Assembly: GCF_013318015.2 (NCBI RefSeq)
Contig: NZ_CP115842.1
Location: 1,165,001-1,229,000, forward strand
Direction: 5' to 3'
DNA length: 64,000 nucleotides
From: Agrobacterium tumefaciens
Lineage (GTDB): Bacteria > Pseudomonadota > Alphaproteobacteria > Rhizobiales > Rhizobiaceae
Part shown: positions 44,746 to 53,853 of the stretch, one piece after another
Layout: each line of letters starts with the position of its first letter
How positions within the stretch are numbered: the first letter of the stretch is position 1
Notes under the pieces: generated by a model
What the model was told of the DNA's origin: nothing
The model's input: the letters and a program-made list of their open reading frames with translations, nothing else
Database searches by the model: none
Made by a program: the position numbers and the translations under genes

Positions 44746-45825
44746 TTAAAAGGTGGGCGACCAGCCCAGGCTCGGAGCCACCGTGTCCGCCAGATCGGTC
44801 AGCAGTTGTATGTTTTCGGCGAGACCGAAGGCAGGCGGCAAAAACAGCACGACCTCATCGGCTGCTGCAAGGCCCGGATCGTTGAATACCGATGCCAGCA
44901 CCTGATCGGGCGTGCCCTGGAAAACGGGCGAAATTTGAAACCCCGCTGGCTGGGCTGCCTGTTCGAGAGCGCCTTTGGGGCGAGACGCGGCAATACCCTT
45001 GGTACGCCGCTCCAGATCATAGGCGGCGTATTTTTCGCGAAGCTCGGCCGTGGTGCCAACCAGGATGGAGGCGGCGACGGCGACCGGAGGCGGTTCCGTT
45101 GTCCATGTCTTGCGCCATGTGAAACGGAAGGCCTCGATGATGCGGGCCTGATATTCCCCGAAGCTCTCGCCTTCTGCCTGATCGTGCTGGACGGTTCCCG
45201 AGATAAGGCCGATGCCGAGTTCCGCCGCCTGCACAGCCGAAGCAATGCTTGCTGCACCCTGCCGGATGCGCGAACGCAGTGTCGGGCTATGCGGCGTGAC
45301 ACGCAGTGCCGTGCCCTCCGGGTTGGATTGGCCGCCTTCGACACGGTGCAGGACATCGCCAGCGATTGCCGAGAGGAAGCGGGCCTGACGACGTCTGGCC
45401 TCTGTGCGGGCATCGGTGTCGACCGTGCCGAATACCGCGTCAAAGGCGGCGTTTGCGCCGGTCGAAATGGCAAGTTCCAGTCGCCCATCAATCAAAAGGT
45501 CGGTCGTGCCGGCCGCCTCGGCAAGCAGGATCGGATCCTGATAGCGCATGGGGATGACCGCAGAACCGAGCGTAATATGCCGGGTATGCTGGCCGGCAGC
45601 GGCGAAGAACGGAAGCGGTGAGGACAGATAGTGATCGAAATGCCGCTGATAGGCCCAGCCGGACTGGTAGCCCAGTTGTTCGGCAGCCTTGAACAGTTTG
45701 ATACCCTCACGCAGCCCCTGCGCCGGCCCGGCATCGTCGCTGAAAGATACGCGGGTATTGAAGCCGAGCCGCTGTTTGGGGCGGAAGGACGTGGACGCAG
45801 TATCGATGGGTGCAGCGATGGTCAT
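44746..45825 (-). CDS. LLM-class flavin-dependent oxidoreductase
   Basis: This 359-aa bacterial-luciferase-like protein begins RLGFNTRVSFSDDAGPA after a short leader. It contains GWAYQRHFDHYLSSPLPFFA and LGSAVIPMRYQDPILLAEAA, typical of the LLM family but not close to SsuD. Its start overlaps the stop of the ABC ATPase (ATGA), so it is the last gene of the importer operon. That makes it very likely to act on the imported compound. The substrate is unknown. Confidence 0.85.
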   Translation of the reverse strand: MTIAAPIDTASTSFRPKQRLGFNTRVSFSDDAGPAQGLREGIKLFKAAEQLGYQSGWAYQRHFDHYLSSPLPFFAAAGQHTRHITLGSAVIPMRYQDPILLAEAAGTTDLLIDGRLELAISTGANAAFDAVFGTVDTDARTEARRRQARFLSAIAGDVLHRVEGGQSNPEGTALRVTPHSPTLRSRIRQGAASIASAVQAAELGIGLISGTVQHDQAEGESFGEYQARIIEAFRFTWRKTWTTEPPPVAVAASILVGTTAELREKYAAYDLERRTKGIAASRPKGALEQAAQPAGFQISPVFQGTPDQVLASVFNDPGLAAADEVVLFLPPAFGLAENIQLLTDLADTVAPSLGWSPTF

Positions 45826-47561
45826 GCGATCTTTTCCTTATCGTGAACCCGCCGGGGCAGCGGCTGTGGCGCACGGGCGATGGTTGCGGCACCGGATGGG
45901 ATCGATTCCAGCAGCGACGCGGTATAGGGGTGCTGCGGATTGTCGAAGATATCGACGACCGTTCCATGTTCGACGATACGCCCGCGCTGCATCACCGAAA
46001 CGGTGTGGGCGAGCTGGCGTACCAGTGCCAGATCATGGGAGACGAAAACATAGGTCAGGCCGAGCTTCGCCTGCAGCGAGAGCAGCACATCGACGATGTC
46101 TGCCTGGACGCTGACATCAAGTGCGGAGGTCGGCTCGTCGAGCACGATCACATCCGGTCGGAGAACCAGCGCCCTTGCAATGGCAACGCGCTGGCGCTGG
46201 CCACCCGAAAGGGCCGTCGGCTTGCGGTTGAGAAGGTGTTCGCTCAAGCCCACATTGGCCAAAGCCTCACGAACAGTTTCGAGCCGTTCCGCACGGGTTC
46301 CGATCTTGAAACGATCAAGCGGCTCGCGCACCAGCTGTTCGACACTCCAGGTGGGATCAAGCGAGGTAAACGGGTTCTGGTAGACGAACTGAAGATGGCG
46401 CCAGGTTGCACGCAGCGACGTACGGGAGCGGCCGGTCAATTCTTCGCCGGCTACCGATATCGTGCCGGTGTCGGGTTCCTCCAGGCCAAGCAGCAGCCGA
46501 ATGGTTGTCGTCTTGCCAGAGCCGGACTCACCAACCAGCGCATGGGTGGTACCTGCAGGCACGTTGAAGGAGACGTTGTTGACCGCCGTCAGCACCCTGT
46601 CGCCGACCCTGAAATTCTTGGTGACGGCATTGACCGCGATCTTTGGCGTCGTCGTGGACTCTGCCTTCAGCAGACGGAAACCCGGATCGCGCAGCCGGGC
46701 GTAGCGATCCGGATTGAGTGCCGGCACGTCCGCATGCAGCTTCCTTGCATAGGCAGAGGCCGGTGCGGAAAACACCGATGCGGTGCTTCCGGCTTCCTGA
46801 ACCTTGCCACCCTTCAGGACTACCAGCGAATCCGCCCGTTCGGCGGCGATCGCCAGATCGTGTGTGATGAGGAGCATGCTGATATCCAGCTCGTGCTGCA
46901 ACCGCGAGAGCAGATCGAGGATCCGCTTCTGGATCGTCACATCGAGCGCAGACGTTGGCTCGTCTGCGACCAGAAGTGACGGGCGCGGCAGAACCGCAAG
47001 GCCTATGAGCACCCGCTGCAACATGCCGCCGGATAATTGGTGCGGGTAGGACTCGTAGACAACACCCGGGTTTTCCAATCCCACCTGCGCGAAGGTCTCG
47101 AGAATGAGGGCCTTGCGGATCGCCTTGTCAGGCTCGTCGAGAAGTGCGGCCGCCTCCATGGCCTGCGCGCCGATTGTCCGCACCGGATTGAGCGAATTGC
47201 CTGGATCCTGCGGGACAAAGCCGATGGCGCGTCCCCGCAGCGGTCGGAAGTTGCGCTCTGGCAGTCCCAATATCTCCTGATCACCAAAGGTGACGTGGCC
47301 GGTGGCATGTCCCCCGCTTGGCAAAAGCCGAAGGACCGCGCGGGCGATTGTCGATTTGCCGGAACCGGACTCGCCAATGAGGGCAAGGCTCTTGCCACGG
47401 CCGAGTTCGAAACCGACATTGCTGACGACCTCCTGGCCTCCATAGGCAACCGAAAGATCGTTGACCCGGAGAAGCGGGACAGGAGCCTGCTGCGGCTGCG
47501 GTCTGGCCGCAAAGGTAACGGGGCGGGCGATAGTGGTGGTCAGTCTGTCTTGCGTAGCCAT
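45822..47561 (-). CDS. Dipeptide-type ABC ATPase, two fused nucleotide-binding domains
   Basis: This 579-aa protein has two complete ABC domains in series, like GsiA/YejF, replacing separate DppD and DppF. The first has Walker A ESGSGKST and signature LSGGMLQRVLIGLA. The second has Walker A ESGSGKTT and signature [16 protein letters not shown]. The ATG at 47561 starts MATQDRLTT; the longer frame to 48185 is a shadow of the permease. It overlaps the DppC-like gene by 22 nt. Confidence 0.93.
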   Translation of the reverse strand: MATQDRLTTTIARPVTFAARPQPQQAPVPLLRVNDLSVAYGGQEVVSNVGFELGRGKSLALIGESGSGKSTIARAVLRLLPSGGHATGHVTFGDQEILGLPERNFRPLRGRAIGFVPQDPGNSLNPVRTIGAQAMEAAALLDEPDKAIRKALILETFAQVGLENPGVVYESYPHQLSGGMLQRVLIGLAVLPRPSLLVADEPTSALDVTIQKRILDLLSRLQHELDISMLLITHDLAIAAERADSLVVLKGGKVQEAGSTASVFSAPASAYARKLHADVPALNPDRYARLRDPGFRLLKAESTTTPKIAVNAVTKNFRVGDRVLTAVNNVSFNVPAGTTHALVGESGSGKTTTIRLLLGLEEPDTGTISVAGEELTGRSRTSLRATWRHLQFVYQNPFTSLDPTWSVEQLVREPLDRFKIGTRAERLETVREALANVGLSEHLLNRKPTALSGGQRQRVAIARALVLRPDVIVLDEPTSALDVSVQADIVDVLLSLQAKLGLTYVFVSHDLALVRQLAHTVSVMQRGRIVEHGTVVDIFDNPQHPYTASLLESIPSGAATIARAPQPLPRRVHDKEKIA

Positions 47562-48388
47562 CGGCTGATCCTGTTTACAGAGAGGACGGTCGCGATTGTG
47601 ACGAAGGCGGGGGCGTATACGAGCCACGGCCATTTGAGGTAATCCTTGCCGATCGAGATCAGCAGGCCCCAGTCCGAGGCGGGCGGCGGGTCGCCGTATC
47701 CGAGAAAGGCAAGGCTTGCGATCACGAGGATCGACTCGCCGAACTGCAACACGGCAAGCGGCAGCACCGAGCGTGACGCGTTGGGCAGAACGTGGCGCAG
47801 AAGGATGAACCAGCGCGAGCCGCCGAGCAGGTACGAAGCCTCCACGAATGTCGCCTGTCTGGTCTTGATGACCTCCGCACGCGTGACGCGGGCAAAGACC
47901 GCTACGGCGGAGACGCCGGTGGCGATGGCGGCATTGATGGTCTCGAAACCGATGGCGGTGACCACGATCACCGCCAGCAGAAACTTTGGAATTGCCAAGA
48001 GCACATCGACCAGCCGGGCAAGTGTGATATCGACCCAGCCGCCGAGAAAGCCCGCAAGAAGCCCGATGAGACCGCCGGCGAAAACGCCGATGACGACCGC
48101 GACGAGTGCGCTGGAGACGGAAGAGGACGTGCCATAAACGACGCGTGCGTAGACATCGCGGCCGAGGTGGTCGGTGCCGAACCAATGCGCAAGACTTGGG
48201 CCGAGCAATTTGTCCGTCGGCACCCCGACGACCGGGCTGTGACTGGTAAAAAGGCCGGGCGCCAGTGACCAGGCGACGACGAGCGCGATAATGGCGAAGG
48301 ACAAGGCGACGGTCAGCGGTATCCGCAGGCCTGTCAGCCTGTTTGCAGGGGTCGCACCCGGCAGGGAGGCGTTCGAGGCGAAAGTCAT
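47540..48388 (-). CDS. Dipeptide-type ABC permease (DppC family)
   Basis: This 282-aa inner-membrane permease has the N-terminal GTDHLGRDVYARVVYGT motif of the DppC family and the coupling loop EASYLLGGSRWFILLRHVLP. It overlaps both the DppB-like gene (4 nt) and the ATPase gene. It is part of the importer whose ligand is discussed under the binding protein. Confidence 0.93.
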   Translation of the reverse strand: MTFASNASLPGATPANRLTGLRIPLTVALSFAIIALVVAWSLAPGLFTSHSPVVGVPTDKLLGPSLAHWFGTDHLGRDVYARVVYGTSSSVSSALVAVVIGVFAGGLIGLLAGFLGGWVDITLARLVDVLLAIPKFLLAVIVVTAIGFETINAAIATGVSAVAVFARVTRAEVIKTRQATFVEASYLLGGSRWFILLRHVLPNASRSVLPLAVLQFGESILVIASLAFLGYGDPPPASDWGLLISIGKDYLKWPWLVYAPAFVTIATVLSVNRISRWLRKTD

Positions 48389-49392
48389 GGTGTCACCGCC
48401 TTGGTGGTGGTGGAGGAATCCTCTGTAATGGCCAAGCGAGGCTTTCGCGCGCCGAGAATTTGCACGCGTGGATCGAGCAGGGGATAAAGAAGATCGGCAA
48501 TCAGGTTGACGAGCACGAACACCACGGCTCCCAGCGAAACGATCGCTTGCAGGACGGGCAGGTCCTGCGTGCTCACGGAGCGCTGCACCAGGCTGCCGAG
48601 ACCGGTTCGCCCAAAGACAGACTCGGTGATCAGTGAATTGCCAAGCAGTTCACCGACGGTGATGGCGATCACGGTGACGACGGGCAACGAAGCAGGCTTG
48701 AGCAGATGCTGTGCAAACAGCCGCGCCTGTCCGATGCCGCGGCTGCGGGCGACGGCCGCGTATTCCTGTTCTGCCTCCCTGTCGAGGTTCGCTATAAGTA
48801 CCTCGGCGATTTGCGCAGAGAAAGGAATTCCGATTGTGATTGCGGCAAACACCGTTGCCCAGAAGCTATCTGGTTCGATAACGCGGAAGAGGCGCAGCTG
48901 AAAGCCGAAGAGATGGATCAGTATCAGGCCAATCACAAAATTAGGTGTCGAGAGAAACAGCGATGGGAAAGCTCGTAGCAATCCCTGGCCGTAGCGCTTT
49001 GGTACCACCTGGGTTCCGTAAGCAACGGCCATTGCGAGAATCAAGGCGACGGCAAGTCCCGTGGATGCAAGGATCAGTGTCGATGGCAGCACTTCAGCGA
49101 TGAGGGTCGCCACCGGCCGGTTGGAGCGCATCGACATGCCCAGATCACCAGTCAGAAACCCCGACAGGGACGACCACAGCTGCACGAGAACCGGTCTGTC
49201 GAGGCCCTGCGCGGCGATGATTTCCGCGATCTCCTGCTCGGTGAACCCGTTTTGCGGGTTCCTGAGCACGCTGGTGATCGGGTCGCCAGGCAGGATGCTG
49301 ACGACCACGAAGGTGAAGACATAGGCCAGCAGTATGACGACGACCGCCTGGCCAAGCCGCTTTGCGGCGTAGGTTAGGTAGGCATTGCTCAT
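48385..49392 (-). CDS. Dipeptide-type ABC permease (DppB family)
   Basis: This 335-aa permease begins MSNAYLTYAAKRLGQAVVVI with the usual N-terminal helix. It contains VVSILPGDPI and a coupling loop with RSRGIGQARLFAQHLLKPA. The start at 49392 is supported by GAAGGAGGTC upstream; an earlier ATG at 49464 lies in the binding-protein gene end. It lies 37 nt after that gene. Confidence 0.92.
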   Translation of the reverse strand: MSNAYLTYAAKRLGQAVVVILLAYVFTFVVVSILPGDPITSVLRNPQNGFTEQEIAEIIAAQGLDRPVLVQLWSSLSGFLTGDLGMSMRSNRPVATLIAEVLPSTLILASTGLAVALILAMAVAYGTQVVPKRYGQGLLRAFPSLFLSTPNFVIGLILIHLFGFQLRLFRVIEPDSFWATVFAAITIGIPFSAQIAEVLIANLDREAEQEYAAVARSRGIGQARLFAQHLLKPASLPVVTVIAITVGELLGNSLITESVFGRTGLGSLVQRSVSTQDLPVLQAIVSLGAVVFVLVNLIADLLYPLLDPRVQILGARKPRLAITEDSSTTTKAVTP

Positions 49393-49429
49393 GCCGGTGA
49401 CCTCCTTCAACGTTGCCCTGTTGTGCGCA

Positions 49430-51079
49430 TCAGTCGCTGATGGAGGCGGTATAGTAGCTGGCATAAGCCACGCCGTTATACACTTCGCCCTTCAGCTTCG
49501 GGGACTGCACGTAGATCCGCTGCACGATCTGCGTTCGCGGAATGAAATAGCCCTGCTCAAGGACATATTTCTGCAGCTCATCGAGAAGCGGGCTGCGCTC
49601 GTCGACAGAGCCGGCGCCGGCGATCTTGTCGCGCAATCCGTTGAGCGTCGCGTCGCGGTCGTCAAGGGCGAACCAGTTCTCGCCATTGTTGGCGTTGGTG
49701 AGAATGCTGGCGACGGTGCCTGCATCGATGAAGCTGCGCGTCACCTCATAGGTCGGGATGGCCGCACCGCCGAATTTGACCTTTTCACCAAAGGTCACGA
49801 CGTCGTAAGCGCGAATAGCGACTTTCCAGCCGAGCTTGCCGAGTTGCTGGGCGATGAGTTCATCGACCGACTTGGATGTCGCGAGATAGGGATTGGAGTG
49901 GATTGTCAGCGACAGCGGTTTGCCGTCTTTGGTCCGGATACCATCGGCGCCCTTGACCCAGCCCGCCTCGTCGAGCAGCTTTTCGGCCTTGGCGGGATCG
50001 TAAGCGAGAAGTGCGCTGTGGTCGGTCGCGCCCGGCACGTTGCTCTGGATGAAGGACGTGGCGAGCTTCCAGTCCGGCGTATAGACGGTGTCGATGATTT
50101 CCTGACGATTTACACCGGCCTGAAGTGCCTGGCGAACCTTCACATCATCATAGGGCGGAAGCTTGGTGTTGACCGCCCAGCCGTTGACGAAGCCGAGATA
50201 ACGCGGCGTTGCGACGGTGAAGCCCTCTTCGTGCAGTGACTTCAGCTCCTGCGGCGAAGCATTATAGGCGACATCGGCCTGGCCGGACTGGACCGAGGCG
50301 ACACGCAACGACGGTTCCGACACCAGCTTATAGGTGATGGAATCGAGGAAGGCTGGGCCGGTGTGGCCAACGGCGGCAGGACCCCAATTGTAGTCCTTGC
50401 GCTTGACCAGCTTGACGTAATCTCCCTCCTTCCAGGATTCGACCACATAGGGGCCGCTGCCGGAAGTCTTGCTGAGATCGGCCTGCTGGGTGGCGGGCTG
50501 GGCGATGGTCTTCGGCGAGATCAGGATCGAGCCGTGGTAACCGAGCGTCGGAATAAAGCCGAGCGTCGGCTTCTTGAAGAAGACCTTCACCGTGGATGCG
50601 TCCACCGCTTCAGCATGGTCGTAGGTCTTGGGGAAAAGACCGATCGGGTTGATGCCTTCGCTCTTGCGTCCGGCATACCAGATGTCGAGATTGGCGACGA
50701 CCGCCGCTGCATCCAGCGGTGTGCCATCGGAGAAGGTCACGCCGTTTTTGAGGTGAAGCGTGAATTCTGTGGCATTGTCGTTCTGCTCCCAGCGCTCGGC
50801 AAGCCAGGGGCTGACCTTACCATCGGCATCGACATAAAGCAGCTTGTCGGCGACATGGCCCCAGATATGGCCCTGAAAGCTGGAAATGGCGCTGTTATTC
50901 GGGATCCAGGTGTCGCCGAGAGAATCGATGAGGAAGGTGATGTCGCCGCCATTGCGGGGGGTATCTGCTGCCCCAACCGGAGCAGGCGCCATCGTCGTCA
51001 GAAGCGCGATTGCCCCTGCGAGAGTGGTGGTCAGCAGACCCCGACGGGAGAAGGAAAAAAGCGAAGAACGTATCGTCAT
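49430..51079 (-). CDS. Dipeptide/oligopeptide-type ABC substrate-binding protein
   Basis: This 549-aa family-5 binding protein has an N-terminus with SRRGLL followed by a hydrophobic stretch, so it may use the Tat pathway, ending near APVGAAD. The mature part has GGDITFLIDSLGDTWIPN and, later, NGVTFSDGTPLDAA, both typical. Family-5 proteins bind peptides, opines, nickel or glutathione. Regulation by the shared element and linkage to sulphur-type oxygenases suggest a sulphur-containing ligand (inference). It is the first gene of the importer operon. Confidence 0.92.
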   Translation of the reverse strand: MTIRSSLFSFSRRGLLTTTLAGAIALLTTMAPAPVGAADTPRNGGDITFLIDSLGDTWIPNNSAISSFQGHIWGHVADKLLYVDADGKVSPWLAERWEQNDNATEFTLHLKNGVTFSDGTPLDAAAVVANLDIWYAGRKSEGINPIGLFPKTYDHAEAVDASTVKVFFKKPTLGFIPTLGYHGSILISPKTIAQPATQQADLSKTSGSGPYVVESWKEGDYVKLVKRKDYNWGPAAVGHTGPAFLDSITYKLVSEPSLRVASVQSGQADVAYNASPQELKSLHEEGFTVATPRYLGFVNGWAVNTKLPPYDDVKVRQALQAGVNRQEIIDTVYTPDWKLATSFIQSNVPGATDHSALLAYDPAKAEKLLDEAGWVKGADGIRTKDGKPLSLTIHSNPYLATSKSVDELIAQQLGKLGWKVAIRAYDVVTFGEKVKFGGAAIPTYEVTRSFIDAGTVASILTNANNGENWFALDDRDATLNGLRDKIAGAGSVDERSPLLDELQKYVLEQGYFIPRTQIVQRIYVQSPKLKGEVYNGVAYASYYTASISD

Positions 51080-51540
51080 TAAGAAATCCTGATTGGTCGC
51101 GTTGTTTCTTGTCTTTGTGATTTCAGGAACTATCGCCGCTCTGGCTGGTCTTTTGCGGGCACACGAAAGGCTTCACACGACAGCCTTGCCGGTGGTTTCA
51201 ATGTCCTGAAATCGGGAAAAATGTGCCTGCGTTACCTCTTGGAGGGTCCGACCGATGTCACGGCTTAGCCGTTACTTTCAGCCATTGACGGCTCGTTCGA
51301 TCGCAGGCCGTGCTTGCTGATACATCGTGCGGTCATGACGCGGTCCCTTGTTTCGAAATTCGGTTCTTGATGTCTAACGTAGCAGGGTGGCCAGAAGGAG
51401 AAAGACCAGTTGTTCTTTTTCTATCGAATTAATGGATTATTTTGCCGCGGTTTCCGAAGGTGGTAGGATCAGCTTTTCCGACGCCCGAAATACGTTGGCG
51501 GTGCGATTTTTCAGGTAGTGCCGGAACACCCATCCCTCAC
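51080..51540. other. Intergenic region upstream of the importer operon
   Basis: These 460 bp hold no gene. They contain a 6-bp inverted repeat at 51267-51293 (AGCCGT/ACGGCT) in the leader of the importer transcript and the shared regulatory element at 51376-51441. The leader of about 290 nt between the candidate promoter and the binding-protein start is long. I recognise no riboswitch in it. Confidence 0.6.
51376..51441 (-). promoter_or_regulatory. Shared regulatory element and promoter, copy 2
   Basis: Towards the importer operon it reads ATAATCCAT-N7-ATAGAAAA, then AGAACAACTGGTCTTTC, then TACGTT (51376-51381) as candidate -10, 17 bp after CTTTCT. The left half-site is weaker than in the other two copies. 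Confidence 0.6.
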
Positions 51541-53835
51541 TTATTTTGCAAATGTCATCTTTTCGAAAATCCGCACCGGAGGCGCCTCACCGGCAAAACG
51601 TTCCACCTCCACTCTGGTAATCTGACCGGTCGATCCCTGCGCCAGTTTCGAGGTGCCGATGTCGCGCGTCAGGATGTTCGGATTGCCGTGAATGCACATC
51701 GCTTGCTCTGCATGCCGGTCATGCGGTTCGAACCACGCACCCGTCGCCAGCTGCATCACGCCGTTGCGCACATCCGTGCTCAGGACGGCTGCGGCGAGGC
51801 AGCTGCCACGACTGTTGAACAGCCTGATGATATCGCCATCGGCAATGCCCCGGCGGACTGCATCTTCGGGGTTGATGCGCACGGGTTCCCGGCCCTTAAT
51901 CTTGGTGGAGCGGCTGAAGGCGCCATAGTCGAGCTGGCTGTGCAGACGCTGATGCGGCTGATTGCAGACCAGATGCAGCGGATAGAGCGCTTCGTCTTCC
52001 GGTTTCGTCCTGCCGGGATACCATTGCGGATGGCCGCCGCAATCGTCATAGCCGAAACCCTCGATCGTCTCGGAGAAGATTTCGATTTTACCGGATGGTG
52101 TCTTCAGAGGGAAGGCTAGGTGATCATCACGGAAGGCACGCGCAGGCCCTCCGTCATCCGGCTTGAGCGGCAGACCTATCTCTCCACGTTCCCAGAACGT
52201 TTCGAAATCGGGAGCCTCATGCCCACCGGCGGCAAGCGCCCCACGCGTTGTTTCATAGAGGAAGGCAAGCCATTCCCGGCTGCTGCGGCCTTCGGTGAAG
52301 GTTTCGAATTTGCCGAGCCGGCGCGCGATCTCGGAGAAGATTTCGTAGTCGTCGCGCGCCTCACCAACCGGTTCGATCAGCTTTTTCATCGCGATCATCA
52401 GAGGATCGCGGTCGGCGGCGCCAATGTCGTCGCGCTCCAGAGTTGTCGTCGCCGGCAGCACGATATCGGCATGCCGCGCGGATGATGTCCATGCGGTTTC
52501 GTGCACGATGATGGTCTCGGGCCGTCTGAACGCTGCCCGTAGCCGGTTGATATCCTGATGGTGGTGGAACGGGTTACCACCCGCCCAGTAAACCAAGCGG
52601 ATATCGGGATAGTGCATCCTCTGGCCGTTATAGTGAAATTCCCCACCAGGATTGAGCAGCATGTCGGCAATACGCGCGACCGGAATGAAATCCGCGACCG
52701 GGTTTTTGAACTGGCTAAGTGTCGGCAGGGGAACGGCCAGCAGGTTCTTGCCGACATTGCCCAAAGCGCCGAGGGAATAGGAATATCCGCCGCCGTCGAG
52801 GCCAATCTGACCGAGCATGGTGGCAAGAACGATCCCCAGCCAGACGGGTTGCTCACCATAATCGGCGCGCTGAAGCGAATGGCTGACAGTGATCAATGTT
52901 CTCGCGCGCGCCATGGTGCGGGCGAGTTCCCTAATAGTTTCCGTGCCGATGCCGCAGAGCCCGGAAGCCCATTCGGGGCTTTTCGCCACACCATCGGTCC
53001 GGCCGAGCAGGTAGTCTTCGAAACGCTGATTGCCGACGGCATAGCGGTCAAGAAACGCCCGATCGTGCAGGCCCTCGGTGACGAGAACATGCGCAAGTCC
53101 GAGCATCAGCGCGACATCGGTACCGGGTATGACCGGCAGCCACTCCGCATTGAGGTCTTTCGGAAAATCGTCTTTTAGCGGGCTGATCAGCACGAATCGC
53201 GCGCCGCGTGCACGTGCGCCATTCAGCTTCTGTGGCACGATATGCACGCTGTTGCCGCCGCCATGCACGTCCGTATTCTTGATCGCCATGCCGCCGAAGG
53301 CGACGATCAATTCGCTGCTGCGCTCGATTGCATCCCAGGTAACGCTCTTGCGGTCGAAATGATCATAGGGTCCGAGAACATGCGGAATAATGACCATCGC
53401 CGCGCCGGAACTATACGTGTTGACGGAGCGCACATATCCGCCAAGCGTATTCAGAAAACGGTGGACCTGACTTTGCGCGTGATGGAAACGTCCGGCGCTC
53501 GACCAGCCGTAGGAGCCGCCGAACACGGCCTGTGGGCCGTAATCGCCGTAAACCCTTTGAAGTTCCTTCGCGACGAGGTCCGCCGCCTGCGGCCAATCGA
53601 CCTCCACATAGTCGTCCGCCCCGCGTATCTGCGCGTTGCCCGGTTTTCCCTCCAGCCAGCCGCGCCTGACCGCCGGACGCCGGATGCGCGCGGCGCTATC
53701 GGCGATTGCCGGCAGATTGGCGAGCAAGGGCGAGGGGTGTGGATCGTCCGGATGCGGACGGATATCGAGCTTGCCATTCCGGTAGCTGCCGGAAAAGGCG
53801 CCCCAGTGGGAGCTGTGGGTCTTGTAATTATCCAT
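51541..53835 (-). CDS. bisC: BisC-like molybdopterin S/N-oxide reductase
   Basis: This 764-aa molybdopterin enzyme belongs to the DMSO/TMAO/biotin-sulfoxide reductase group. The segment GGSYGWSSAGRFHHAQ (106-121) provides the serine ligand to Mo (predicted Ser113). There is no N-terminal Fe-S cysteine motif and no signal peptide, which matches cytoplasmic BisC and not periplasmic DorA/TorA. BisC reduces biotin sulfoxide and free methionine-S-sulfoxide. It is the last gene of the operon 57636-51541, so an S-oxide made or taken up by this system is a likely substrate. Confidence 0.88.
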   Translation of the reverse strand: MDNYKTHSSHWGAFSGSYRNGKLDIRPHPDDPHPSPLLANLPAIADSAARIRRPAVRRGWLEGKPGNAQIRGADDYVEVDWPQAADLVAKELQRVYGDYGPQAVFGGSYGWSSAGRFHHAQSQVHRFLNTLGGYVRSVNTYSSGAAMVIIPHVLGPYDHFDRKSVTWDAIERSSELIVAFGGMAIKNTDVHGGGNSVHIVPQKLNGARARGARFVLISPLKDDFPKDLNAEWLPVIPGTDVALMLGLAHVLVTEGLHDRAFLDRYAVGNQRFEDYLLGRTDGVAKSPEWASGLCGIGTETIRELARTMARARTLITVSHSLQRADYGEQPVWLGIVLATMLGQIGLDGGGYSYSLGALGNVGKNLLAVPLPTLSQFKNPVADFIPVARIADMLLNPGGEFHYNGQRMHYPDIRLVYWAGGNPFHHHQDINRLRAAFRRPETIIVHETAWTSSARHADIVLPATTTLERDDIGAADRDPLMIAMKKLIEPVGEARDDYEIFSEIARRLGKFETFTEGRSSREWLAFLYETTRGALAAGGHEAPDFETFWERGEIGLPLKPDDGGPARAFRDDHLAFPLKTPSGKIEIFSETIEGFGYDDCGGHPQWYPGRTKPEDEALYPLHLVCNQPHQRLHSQLDYGAFSRSTKIKGREPVRINPEDAVRRGIADGDIIRLFNSRGSCLAAAVLSTDVRNGVMQLATGAWFEPHDRHAEQAMCIHGNPNILTRDIGTSKLAQGSTGQITRVEVERFAGEAPPVRIFEKMTFAK

Positions 53836-53853
53836 CTGCGAAATCCCGCACGG

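Noticed and set aside
47562..48185. N-terminal extension of the fused ABC ATPase
   Set aside because: The extra 208 codons lie within the DppC-like permease gene and are Arg-rich without ABC similarity.
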